From: DATARH01 sp035604035
GTDB taxonomy: Bacteria > Pseudomonadota > Alphaproteobacteria > ATCC43930 > CGMCC-115725
Length of the DNA stretch: 9,807 nucleotides
NCBI GenBank assembly: GCA_035604035.1
Contig: DATNJF010000263.1
Coordinates: 1-9,807 of the forward strand
Direction of reading: 5' to 3'
The notes beneath the pieces were generated by a model. The model did no database searches. It worked only from the letters and a program-made list of their open reading frames with translations, and had not been told where the DNA came from. Shown here in pieces: positions 1-7,011 of the stretch (position 1 is the stretch's first letter; every line of letters starts with the position of its first letter). The position numbers and the translations under genes are program-made.

Positions 1-393
1 CCAGCCGAGCCAGGCCTGCGATGCGACAAACAATAGCAGCAGCGACAAGCCGAGGATGACCTCGGGCACCACCAGCGGCGCCATCAGCATGAAGCTGAAC
101 AAGAAGCGGGAGCGGAACCGGGTGAACCGCGCGATCGCCAACCCGGCGCAAGTGCCGAGCACCAGCGCCAGGCTCGCCGCCATCACCCCGATTTCGAGGC
201 TGGTCAATGCCGCGCCGCGGAACTTGTCGTCGCGCACCAGTTCGCCATACCAGTGCAGCGACCACCCGCCCCATACCGCGACCAGCCGCGAGGCGTTGAA
301 CGAATAGGCGACGAGCAGCGCAATCGGCAGATAGAGAAACCCGAAGCCGAGCGCCAGCGCGGCGGCGCGGAAGGCGGTGATACGCCGGCTCAT
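1..393 (-). CDS. potI: Polyamine ABC transporter permease PotI (partial, C-terminus beyond the window)
   Basis: Inner-membrane permease, second of two, of a putrescine/spermidine-type importer. The ATG lies at 393-391 and the frame is open for 131 codons to the left edge, so roughly half of a usual PotI of about 280 residues is present. The N-terminus begins MSRRITAFRAAALALG. A first membrane span covers about residues 9-30, followed by the PotI-typical periplasmic stretch with YSFNASRLV (residues 29-37) and W-G-G-W-S-L-H-W-Y-G-E-L. Further spans lie near 62-87 and 103-126, the last with the family signature APLVVPEVILGLSLLLLF. By eye it aligns well with E. coli PotI. The ATG overlaps the potH stop by 4 bases (ATGA), so translation is probably coupled. 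The EAA loop that contacts the ATPase would lie in the missing part. Confidence 0.93.
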   Translation of the reverse strand, partial: MSRRITAFRAAALALGFGFLYLPIALLVAYSFNASRLVAVWGGWSLHWYGELVRDDKFRGAALTSLEIGVMAASLALVLGTCAGLAIARFTRFRSRFLFSFMLMAPLVVPEVILGLSLLLLFVASQAWLGW

Positions 394-1262
394 ATTCGGC
401 GCTCGAGAACACGCTGAGCGATCAGCAGCGGCGCGGTCAGCAGCGCCACCAGCACCAACGCTACCGCCGCCGCCGCCGGCCAATCGACATTGTCGAAGAA
501 TTCCTGCCACAGCACCTTGCCAACCATCAGCGTCCCGGGCCCGCCCAAGAGGTCGGGGATGACGAACTCGCCGATCTCCGGGATGAAGACCAAGAGCGCG
601 CCGGCCACCACCCCCGGTAGCGACAACGGCAGTACCACCTCGCGAAATACCCGCGCCGGCCGCGCCCCGAGATCGGCCGCGGCCTCGACCAGACTTTCGT
701 CGAGCTGCGACAGGCTGCCGTAGAGTGGCAGGATCATGAACGGCAGGTAGGCGTAGACGAGCCCGAGCACGACCGAGAAATCGTTGTTGATGAGGAGGAT
801 CGGCGCGGAGATGAGGCCCAGCGCGTGGAGCGCGCGATTGAGCAGCCCGGTCGGCTGCAGGATGGCGATCCACGCGTAGACGCGGATCAACAGGCTGGTC
901 CAGAACGGCAGGATCACGAAAAACAGCAGCGGATTGCGCCAGGATTTCGGCGCGCGGGCGATGGCGAAGGCAATCGGGTATCCGACCAAGAGGCACAGCA
1001 TCGTTGCCGTCGCCGCATAAACCAACGAATTCAGATAGGCGTGCAGATCCCCGGCGATCAGCCGGTAATTGTCGAGCGTCGCCTGGCTTTCGAGCCCATT
1101 CGGGCCGCGGGTGAAGAGGGGCGTATAGGGTGGGATCGTATCGGCGCTCTGCGCCAGGCTGATCGCCGCCACCACCCCGAGTGGCAGCAGAAAGAACACC
1201 GCGAGCCAGAAAAACGGCGGCGCGATCACCGCCCACCGTCGCCAGAAGCCGAACCCTGTCAT
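390..1262 (-). CDS. potH: Polyamine ABC transporter permease PotH
   Basis: First inner-membrane permease of the polyamine importer, pairing with PotI and docking on PotG. With the chosen ATG (1262-1260) the protein has 290 residues and starts MTGFGFWRRWAV. The first membrane span (about 11-35) is followed by the periplasmic IPPYTPLF segment that is typical of PotH. The core then carries YPIAFAIA (95-102), ILPFWTSLLIRVYAW (117-131) and the ATPase-docking EAA loop at 193-212 (E193-A-A, G199, then LPLS). After it comes FIPEIGEFVIPDLLGGPG (226-243), the strongest PotH signature, and WQEFFDN (252-258). The start is uncertain: an in-frame ATG at 1289 and a TTG at 1325 also exist, giving 299 and 311 residues, but the DNA there is a palindromic repeat, and an AGGG lies 10 bases upstream of the 1262 ATG. 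The stop overlaps the potI ATG. Confidence 0.93.
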   Translation of the reverse strand: MTGFGFWRRWAVIAPPFFWLAVFFLLPLGVVAAISLAQSADTIPPYTPLFTRGPNGLESQATLDNYRLIAGDLHAYLNSLVYAATATMLCLLVGYPIAFAIARAPKSWRNPLLFFVILPFWTSLLIRVYAWIAILQPTGLLNRALHALGLISAPILLINNDFSVVLGLVYAYLPFMILPLYGSLSQLDESLVEAAADLGARPARVFREVVLPLSLPGVVAGALLVFIPEIGEFVIPDLLGGPGTLMVGKVLWQEFFDNVDWPAAAAVALVLVALLTAPLLIAQRVLERRI

Positions 1263-1292
1263 CGTCCGAAGGCCCTGCCAAAATTCCATCCA

Positions 1293-1322
1293 CCCCGGCG
1301 CAGGCCGGGGCCCATTTGTGGG
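1293..1322. repeat. REP-like palindromic element between potG and potH
   Basis: Two adjacent hairpins are visible. CCCCGGC (1293-1299) pairs with GCCGGGG (1304-1310) across a 4-base loop, and CCCA (1311-1314) pairs with TGGG (1319-1322). On the minus strand this reads as a GGGCCCCGGCCTGCGCCGGG-type sequence followed by GTGGA, a pattern I associate with short dispersed intergenic palindromes in alphaproteobacterial genomes. It sits in a 145-base gap in an operon whose other junctions are 9 bases or an overlap. It could act as an mRNA-stabilising or attenuating hairpin between ATPase and permease genes. That it is repeated elsewhere in the genome cannot be seen here. Confidence 0.55.
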
Positions 1323-1407
1323 CAATGTTCGGAAACTTGGACGTGGCCTCGGCGATTCATGCCAAGCCTCGCAGATCGAGCGGGCCTTCGCCGGGATGGA
1401 AGGAAGC

Positions 1408-2475
1408 TCATCTCGCGATCACCACCGCGTCGGCAGAGTCCCAGCTCGCCCACACCGCAGTGCCGCGCTCGTAGGTTGAGGCATCGGCGCTGGCCATCTG
1501 CGCCTTCAGCATCTGCCCGGACGCGGTCGTCAGATGGACGATCGACACGCCACCCTGGTAGTTGATCGAGGCAACCGCCCCGGCGACAGCGATGCCTTGC
1601 GGCCGGCCGACCGAGAGCCGCAGCTTCTCCGGCCGCACCGCCAGCGCCACCGCCGTCCCCTCGGGCAAATCGGTCGTTTCGGGCAGCGGAACCAGCGCAT
1701 CGATGCCGGGCACCTTGAGCATCACGGCGTTGAAACCCGCCACCAAAATCCCGTCGAACAAATTCACCGCGCCGACGAAATCGGCGACAAACCGCGAGTT
1801 CGGCCGCTCGTAGATTTCCGCCGCGCTGCCGATCTGCGCCACCCTTCCCTGGTCCATCACCGCGATGCGCGAGGCCATGCCGAGCGCCTCCTCCTGATCG
1901 TGGGTAACGAACACGAAGCTGGTGCCGACCCGCTCCTGGATGCCGATCAGCTCGAGCCGCGTCTCCTCGCGCAGCTTGCGGTCCAGCGCCGCCAGCGGCT
2001 CGTCGAGCAACAGGAGCTTCGGCATCTTGGCGAGCGCGCGCGCGAGCGCGACGCGCTGCTTCTGCCCACCCGACAATTCGTGCGGCCGGCGCCCCGCGTA
2101 ATCCGACATCTGCACCAGCGCGAGCATCTCGGCGACCCGCGCCTCGCGGCGGCTTCGCTCCATACCTTCCTGTTTCAGCCCGAAGGCGATGTTGCCGGCG
2201 ACGTCGAGATGCGGGAACAGCGCATAGGACTGGAACATCATGTTGACCGGCCGCCGATAGGGCGGCACCTGCGTCACGTCGTAGCCATCGATGACGATGC
2301 GGCCGCGGTCGGGCAACTCGAACCCGGCGATGAGCCGCAAGAGCGTGGTTTTGCCGCAGCCCGACGGGCCCAAGAGCGCGAACAGCTCGCCCTCTTCGAC
2401 CGACAGCGACACCCCATCGACCGCGGCGGCCGCGCCGAAATTCTTGCTGACCGCATCGAGCTCGAGCAGCGCCAT
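1408..2475 (-). CDS. potG: Polyamine ABC transporter ATP-binding protein PotG
   Basis: Cytoplasmic ATPase of 355 residues that powers the PotFGHI importer. All nucleotide-binding motifs are intact: Walker A GPSGCGKTT (36-44), Q-loop Q82 in NMMFQSYALFPHL, signature LSGGQ (134-138), Walker B LLLLDEP (154-160), D-loop LAALD (161-165) and switch histidine H192 in FVTHDQEEA. Residues from about 235 to the end form the C-terminal TOBE-type regulatory domain found in CUT1/Pot-type ATPases (VALAVRPEKLRLS). Length is close to E. coli PotG (377). The ATG (2475-2473) begins 9 bases after the potF stop with no clear ribosome site, so it probably relies on translation arriving from potF. The gap to potH downstream is long and contains the palindromic repeat. 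Confidence 0.95.
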   Translation of the reverse strand: MALLELDAVSKNFGAAAAVDGVSLSVEEGELFALLGPSGCGKTTLLRLIAGFELPDRGRIVIDGYDVTQVPPYRRPVNMMFQSYALFPHLDVAGNIAFGLKQEGMERSRREARVAEMLALVQMSDYAGRRPHELSGGQKQRVALARALAKMPKLLLLDEPLAALDRKLREETRLELIGIQERVGTSFVFVTHDQEEALGMASRIAVMDQGRVAQIGSAAEIYERPNSRFVADFVGAVNLFDGILVAGFNAVMLKVPGIDALVPLPETTDLPEGTAVALAVRPEKLRLSVGRPQGIAVAGAVASINYQGGVSIVHLTTASGQMLKAQMASADASTYERGTAVWASWDSADAVVIAR

Positions 2476-2484
2476 CGCGTCGGC

Positions 2485-3573
2485 CTACTCGCCGGCCTTG
2501 ACCCGGTTCCAGGCGCGGGTGCGGGCGCGCTCGTAGTCGCGCGGCGCCGGCAGGTCGACATAGAACAGCTTCCTCACCGCGTCCGGCGGGTAGATGCCGG
2601 GGTCGTCGCGGATGTCCGATTTGACCAACGCGGTCGCCCCCGCGTTGGGGTTGGGATACGACACCGCATCGCTGACCGCGGCGATGACCTGCGGCCTCAG
2701 GATGTAGTCGATGAACTTGAGGGCGTTGTCCGGGTGCGGCGCATCCTTGGGGATGCCGAGCATGTCGATCGACATCTGCGCGCCCTCGCGCGGCACCCGG
2801 AATGCGATGTTGACCCCATTCTTCGCCTCGGCGGCGCGGTTGCGCGCCTGGATCACATCGCCCGAATAGCCGAGCGCGATGCAGATATCGCCGTTCGCCA
2901 AATCGTTGATGTATTGCGACGAATGAAACTTGCGCACGTAGGGCCGGATTTTCAGCAATAGCGCGGTCGCCTTGTCGAGGTCGCCGAGGTCGCGGCTCTT
3001 CGGATTAAGTCCGAGAAACGAGAGCGCCGCGGGAAACACCTCCTGCGGCGTGTCGAGCAGCGAGACGCCACATTGGGAAAGCTTCTTCGCGTTCGCCGGG
3101 TCGAACAGCAGCGCCAGCGTATCGCGCGGGCCGTCGCCGAGCGTCTTCGCCACCAGCGCCTCGTTGTAGCCGATCCCGGTGACGCTCCACAGATAGGGGA
3201 CGCCGTGCGCGTTGCCGGGGTCAGCCTCGGCGGCGAGTCCCAGCATGGCGGGATCGAGGTTCTTCAAATTGGGCAGCCTCGCCTTGTCGAGCGCCAGGAA
3301 CGCGCCGGCCGTGATCTCGCGCGCCATGAACGGGCTCGCCGACGGCACGACGACATCGTAGCCCGACTGCCCGGCGAGCAGCTTGGCTTCGAGCACCTCG
3401 TTGCCATCATAGACGTCGTAGGTGACGGCGATCCCGGTCTCCTTGGTGAAGTTGGGGATCGTGTTGGGCGCGATGTAGTCCGACCAGTTATAGACGTGCA
3501 GCTCAGGCGCCTCGGCCCACGCCACCTGCGCCAGAGCCAGCAGCGCCGCTACTATGATCGCGATCCCCCGCAT
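2485..3573 (-). CDS. potF: Periplasmic polyamine-binding protein PotF
   Basis: Periplasmic solute-binding protein of 362 residues, the specificity component of the importer. A Sec signal peptide covers residues 1-20, with predicted cleavage after AWA (18-20). The mature part follows E. coli PotF closely: YNWSDYIAPNT (28-38), VVPSAS (75-80), CGVSLLDTPQEVF (168-180), HSSQYINDLANGDIC (217-231), EAKNGVN (249-255) and NPGIYPP-like DPGIYPP (324-330). Ligand residues of E. coli PotF that are kept are W37 (here W30), S38 (S31), Y40 (Y33), S85 (S78), E185 (E178), D247 (D239), D278 (D270) and Y314 (Y306). Two differ: W244 is Y236 and F276 is S268. The protein is therefore surely PotF-like, but putrescine as ligand is not certain. 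It is the first gene of the operon, divergent from the phosphatase gene. Confidence 0.93.
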   Translation of the reverse strand: MRGIAIIVAALLALAQVAWAEAPELHVYNWSDYIAPNTIPNFTKETGIAVTYDVYDGNEVLEAKLLAGQSGYDVVVPSASPFMAREITAGAFLALDKARLPNLKNLDPAMLGLAAEADPGNAHGVPYLWSVTGIGYNEALVAKTLGDGPRDTLALLFDPANAKKLSQCGVSLLDTPQEVFPAALSFLGLNPKSRDLGDLDKATALLLKIRPYVRKFHSSQYINDLANGDICIALGYSGDVIQARNRAAEAKNGVNIAFRVPREGAQMSIDMLGIPKDAPHPDNALKFIDYILRPQVIAAVSDAVSYPNPNAGATALVKSDIRDDPGIYPPDAVRKLFYVDLPAPRDYERARTRAWNRVKAGE

Positions 3574-3581
3574 CGCCGCCG

Positions 3582-3610
3582 GATAGACCAGCCGCCCGGT
3601 TGCTTGTCAA
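3582..3610 (-). promoter_or_regulatory. Candidate sigma-70 promoter for potFGHI
   Basis: Read on the minus strand, a perfect TTGACA -35 box (3610-3605) is followed after 17 bases by TCTATC (3587-3582), which matches the -10 consensus at three of six positions. Transcription would begin about 2-6 bases before the potF ATG, giving an almost leaderless mRNA. This fits the lack of a clear ribosome site there. The whole gap between the two divergent genes is only 62 bases, so their promoters must overlap. Confidence 0.4.
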
Positions 3611-3635
3611 TCGCCGCCAGCCTAATGATGACCCC

Positions 3636-4241
3636 ATGACAATCTTCCACCTGCTCCGCCACGGCGAGCATTCGCTGCAAGGCAAGCTCGTCGCCGGGCG
3701 CACCTCGGGCATCTCGCTCTCCGAGCGCGGCCGCGGCGAGGCCGAGGCCGCTGCAGATCGCCTGGCCGGAACCGGAATCCACGCGATCTACGCCAGCCCG
3801 CTTGAGCGCGCGCAGGAGACCGCCGCCATCGTCGGCCAGCGCCTCACGCTGCCGGTCGAGACACGCGACGACCTCAACGAGCTCGATTTCGGCGAATGGA
3901 CCGGGCTGACCTTTGACGCGGTGCGCGGCGACCCGCGCTGGGCGCCGTGGGCGGCGCATCGCAGCCTGTCGATGATCCCCGGCGGCGAGACCATGCGCGA
4001 CGTCCAGCGCCGCGTCATCGAGACGGTGATCGAGCTGCGCGATCTCCACCCCGAGGGCGGCGTCGTGCTGGTCAGCCATGGCGACGTAATCCGCGCCGCG
4101 CTCGTTTACCTGCTCGGCATGCCGCTCGATTTCTACGGGCGGATCGAGGTCGGGACCGGCTCGATCAGCACCGCGCGCATCACCCCGGCCGGCATCTGTG
4201 TCACCGCGATCAACCAGCGGCCGCACCCGCCGGCGAAGTAA
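3636..4241 (+). CDS. Histidine phosphatase family protein (phosphoglycerate mutase-like)
   Basis: Cytoplasmic histidine-phosphatase of 201 residues, of the branch often annotated as phosphoglycerate mutase or CobC/GpmB-like phosphatase. The phosphohistidine motif LLRHGEH (6-12) gives catalytic H9. The second arginine is R58 in SPLERAQETA (54-63), an acidic segment ELDFGEWTG (82-90) follows, and the second histidine is H148 in VLVSHGDVIRA (144-154). The set is complete, so the enzyme should be active. Its substrate cannot be told from sequence. The ATG at 3636 is chosen because the family starts right before the RHG motif; a TTG at 3600 would add 12 residues lacking family resemblance. A CobC role is tempting because bluB is in the window, but bluB is 3.6 kb away in another unit. 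Its TAA directly abuts the stop codon of the convergent transporter gene. Confidence 0.88.
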   Translation: MTIFHLLRHGEHSLQGKLVAGRTSGISLSERGRGEAEAAADRLAGTGIHAIYASPLERAQETAAIVGQRLTLPVETRDDLNELDFGEWTGLTFDAVRGDPRWAPWAAHRSLSMIPGGETMRDVQRRVIETVIELRDLHPEGGVVLVSHGDVIRAALVYLLGMPLDFYGRIEVGTGSISTARITPAGICVTAINQRPHPPAK

Positions 4242-5486
4242 TCAGGCGGGTTCGGGCGCCAATACCGGCTCGATGTGATGCTCGACCGGGTAGGCGTAGG
4301 CGCCGAGCCGGCTCAGCAACACGATCGCGGCGCCCAGCGCCACGCCGGCGCCGATCAGCGCCGGGCCATACGAACCCGCTAGGTCGAAGAGGTAGCCGCC
4401 GAGAAACCGCCCCAGGGCGCCCCCGAGCGCGAACGACATAAAGAAATAGCCGTAGAGCTGGCCAAAGGCGCGCTGTCCGAAATAGCGGGAATTCAAGAAC
4501 GCGAGCATATCGACTTCGCTGCCGAGCCCAAGCCCGATCAGGAAGACGCCCGTGGCCGGCAGGAAGCCGGTGCCGCTCATCAGCAGCGCGAAACCGGCGA
4601 CCGGCGCGAACCAGAACACCGCGGCGACATAGGGCGCGAAGATCCGGTCGACGAGAAAGCCGGTCACCACGCGTCCGGTTAGCGTCGCCAACCCGAACAG
4701 GCCGAATGTTGCGGTCGCCGCCACCGGGCTCAGCCCGCGATCGGTCAGCAACGGCACGACATGCGCCGACGAACCGAGCAACGCCATCGCCACCAGGAAG
4801 AACGCCGCCGCCAGCAGCCAGAACCGTGCCGTGCCCACCGCCTCGCGCGCGCTGAGACCCGGAGCCGTGCCGGCAGCATGGTGGACACGGTGCTCGCCCT
4901 CGCCCGGCCGCGGCTCGCGGATCCACAACCCCACCGACGGCAGCGCGATCACCAGCACCAACAGCCCGAGCGAGGCATAGGCACCGCGCCAACCGAACTG
5001 CCCGATCAACGCCTGCGCGACCTGTGGGATGATGATGCCGCCCAACCCCACCCCTGCCAGCGCGATCCCGAGCGCCAGCCCGCGCCGCCGGTCGAACCAG
5101 GCGGCGATCGCCTTGGTATAGCCGAGCGGCGTCTGGATCGCGCCCGCGATGCTCACCATCGCGAAGAACAGGATGAAGATCGGCAGCGAATGCGGCGTCA
5201 GGCCCATCAAGCCGAGGCAGAGGGCGAACGCGACGATCCCTGGCAGCGCCACCCGGCGGATGCTCCAGTGGTCCATCATCAGCCCCAGCACCGGCACGGT
5301 GACGGCGCCGAACAGCTCGCCAAAGGCTAGCGCGAACGAAGCCGTGCCGCGCTGCCAGCCCATATCGGCCATGATCGGCTTGAGGAAGACGCCGAAGGTA
5401 AAGGCGAGCACCGGCCCGTTGCAGACGATGAGCCCGGTCACCGCACCGCCCACCACCCACCAGGGATTTCTGAAAGCGACCCGCAT
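4242..5486 (-). CDS. Major facilitator superfamily transporter (monocarboxylate/oxalate-formate antiporter-like)
   Basis: Inner-membrane secondary transporter of 414 residues, with twelve hydrophobic spans expected in two halves around a polar loop near residues 192-216. The N-terminus NPWWVVGGAVTGLIVCNGPV and the segment TFGVFLKPIMADMGWQRG (30-47) resemble MFS carboxylate carriers. The MFS loop 2-3 motif appears as GLMMDHWSIRR (68-78) with D72 and R77-R78. In the second half LGSEVDMLAFLNSRYFG followed by AFGQLYGYFF is also typical of that group. A clear ribosome site, GGGAGG at 5498-5493, lies 6 bases before the ATG. It is the last gene of the probable cupin-oxidase operon, 25 bases after the mini-membrane-protein stop. 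It may carry a substrate or product of that pathway, perhaps a carboxylate. The actual substrate is unknown. Confidence 0.88.
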   Translation of the reverse strand: MRVAFRNPWWVVGGAVTGLIVCNGPVLAFTFGVFLKPIMADMGWQRGTASFALAFGELFGAVTVPVLGLMMDHWSIRRVALPGIVAFALCLGLMGLTPHSLPIFILFFAMVSIAGAIQTPLGYTKAIAAWFDRRRGLALGIALAGVGLGGIIIPQVAQALIGQFGWRGAYASLGLLVLVIALPSVGLWIREPRPGEGEHRVHHAAGTAPGLSAREAVGTARFWLLAAAFFLVAMALLGSSAHVVPLLTDRGLSPVAATATFGLFGLATLTGRVVTGFLVDRIFAPYVAAVFWFAPVAGFALLMSGTGFLPATGVFLIGLGLGSEVDMLAFLNSRYFGQRAFGQLYGYFFMSFALGGALGRFLGGYLFDLAGSYGPALIGAGVALGAAIVLLSRLGAYAYPVEHHIEPVLAPEPA

Positions 5487-5511
5487 TGCCTTCCTCCCTA
5501 CTCGATACTTT

Positions 5512-5697
5512 TTAACGCCAGGGCGGCAAGGCCCCCGACGCGAAATGATGGATCGCCTGGCGGTGCGGCTGGTCGGGTTTGACCCGCTCGCTCGGCGGAA
5601 TGATCACGAACCGCCGCCCGCGCAAGCGGCCCCCCGCCGCGAAGATGCCGATCGCGCCGACGACAACGACACCAAGAGCCAATAGCCAGCCGATCAT
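5512..5697 (-). CDS. Small single-span membrane protein (61 residues), unrecognised
   Basis: Short gene starting MIGWLLALGVVVVGAIGI and ending at a TAA. Residues 3-21 form one hydrophobic span. A basic patch GGRLRGRRF (22-30) would anchor the protein N-out/C-in by the positive-inside rule, and a polar tail with P-P-S-E-R and several histidines runs to the end (PPWR). No family is recognised. Support for it as a real gene comes from its ATG overlapping the stop of the flavin amine oxidase by 4 bases (ATGA), a good in-frame stop, and the 25-base gap with ribosome site leading to the transporter gene. It might tether or help the oxidase or the transporter, but nothing in the sequence shows this. 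Confidence 0.68.
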   Translation of the reverse strand: MIGWLLALGVVVVGAIGIFAAGGRLRGRRFVIIPPSERVKPDQPHRQAIHHFASGALPPWR

Positions 5698-6956
5698 GCG
5701 GCCACCGCCTTGAGGCTGTTGAGCGCCGCCTCGGCCGCCGCGATGCCGGTCTCGTAAGCGCCGTGCACCGTCGAGAAAAAATTGAGCGAGGTCGCCTCGC
5801 CGGCGAAGAAGAGGCGGTTGTCGACCGGCGCCGCCAGGACCGCGCGGTCGCCGGCATGGCCCGGCCGGGCGTAGGAATAGGAGCCGCGGGCGAACTCGTC
5901 GGTGCGCCAGAACGAGGCGGCGAGCGGGGTCAGCTCTTTGCGGATGGCGTTGCCGCGCAGCGCCGCCAGCTCGTCGGTGGCGAACGCGGCCATCGCCTCG
6001 AACCCCTCGCGCTCCATGCCCGCGGCGAACTCGCCGCCGAAGAAGCATTGGATGATGGGCCGGCCGAACGGCCGCGCCTGATAGCTCATCGTGCTGCGCC
6101 GTGTCGTCGAGCCGACCAGGAAAATGTCGCCGGTCGCGTCGATGTCGTCCATGTGGCCGGTGAAGTGGAAGAACAGCTTGTCAGCGAGGCCGAGCGGCAG
6201 CCCGCTCGCCGCCTCAAGCTTCGCCGGCAGCCCCGGATCGAAAGCCAGCCGCTCCTCGGCGAGGATCGCAGTCGGCACCGCGACGACGACGCGCTTGGCT
6301 GCGACCCGGCCGCGCGCGGTGCCGATCACGATGTCCCGGCCGCGGTGATCGACCCGCGACACCGGCGCGCCAAAGGCGATCGGCAACGGCTCGGCCAGCG
6401 CCGCGAGCAGCGTGCCGTAGCCGCGGCGCACCCGCCAATTGACCCCGCTATCCTCGTAGCGGTCGTTGTCCTGGACCGAGAGCTTTTCGAGCTCGACCGC
6501 GTTGGCCCAGGTGCTGGTCGCGTCGAAGAGGGCGTTCCACCGCCCGCCTGGCCGCAGCACGATCGACGCCGGCCGGTCGTCCGCTTCCTGCGCGGCGTGG
6601 TGGATCGCCCAGTAATGCGCCTCGCGGTCGGCGATCCACTCCTGTTCTTCGGCGAGCGTCGCGCCGCTGTTTCTGAGCCGCGTCGTCCAGTCCGGCCGGC
6701 GGTGATAAAGCTCGAAGCCGTGCTCCTCGGCCAACGGCGCCAGCACGTTGCGGTCGGCCGAATGCAGCCACTCGCCGCCGAGATCGAGCGGTAGCCCGTT
6801 CTTCTCGACCGTCCAGGTGCGCCCGCCGGCGCGCGCGCGCGCCTCAAGCACCAGAACCGAGACGCCGGCCGCCTCGGCCAAACGCCGCCCCGCGGCGATC
6901 CCGGCGGCGCCGGCGCCGATCACCGCGACATCGACCTCGGAAGGTAGGTTCGTCAT
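5694..6956 (-). CDS. Flavin monoamine/polyamine oxidase family protein (FAD-dependent)
   Basis: FAD-dependent amine oxidase-fold enzyme of 420 residues. These enzymes oxidise an amine to an imine using oxygen and release an aldehyde or ketone, ammonia or amine, and hydrogen peroxide. The dinucleotide-binding motif GAGAAG is at 14-19, followed by E39 and GGR (44-46) that hold the FAD ribose and phosphate. GGEWLHS (60-66) is the conserved second FAD segment. VVVAVPTAIL (223-232) and K260 in LADKLFF match the conserved lysine near the flavin in this family. The C-terminal FAD signature is FFAGEATSLNFFSTVHGAYETG (383-404). No signal peptide is seen, so it is probably cytoplasmic. An adjacent GTG at 6959 could add one residue. 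Fifty-five bases separate it from the upstream cupin gene; downstream the stop overlaps the mini-membrane-protein start. Substrate unknown, with polyamine possible given the nearby Pot importer. Confidence 0.88.
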   Translation of the reverse strand: MTNLPSEVDVAVIGAGAAGIAAGRRLAEAAGVSVLVLEARARAGGRTWTVEKNGLPLDLGGEWLHSADRNVLAPLAEEHGFELYHRRPDWTTRLRNSGATLAEEQEWIADREAHYWAIHHAAQEADDRPASIVLRPGGRWNALFDATSTWANAVELEKLSVQDNDRYEDSGVNWRVRRGYGTLLAALAEPLPIAFGAPVSRVDHRGRDIVIGTARGRVAAKRVVVAVPTAILAEERLAFDPGLPAKLEAASGLPLGLADKLFFHFTGHMDDIDATGDIFLVGSTTRRSTMSYQARPFGRPIIQCFFGGEFAAGMEREGFEAMAAFATDELAALRGNAIRKELTPLAASFWRTDEFARGSYSYARPGHAGDRAVLAAPVDNRLFFAGEATSLNFFSTVHGAYETGIAAAEAALNSLKAVAA

Positions 6957-7011
6957 CACCGGCTAGGGTAAGGCGCGTCTGCCGGCTCTGCCAGAGGGTA
7001 CAGCGGCGATT

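Noticed and set aside
1534..2961. 475-codon plus-strand open frame
   Set aside because: It is antisense to clearly recognised potG and potF, with the Arg/His/Gln-rich content typical of shadows of GC-rich genes.
3636..4241. Calling the histidine phosphatase cobC because bluB is nearby
   Set aside because: The genes lie 3.6 kb apart in different units, and the catalytic motifs do not separate CobC from other family members.
6829..6842. (GC)7 dinucleotide run in the amine oxidase gene as a phase-variation switch
   Set aside because: It encodes the family-typical region around E-A-R-A-R-A-G-G-R, and short GC runs are expected at this GC content.
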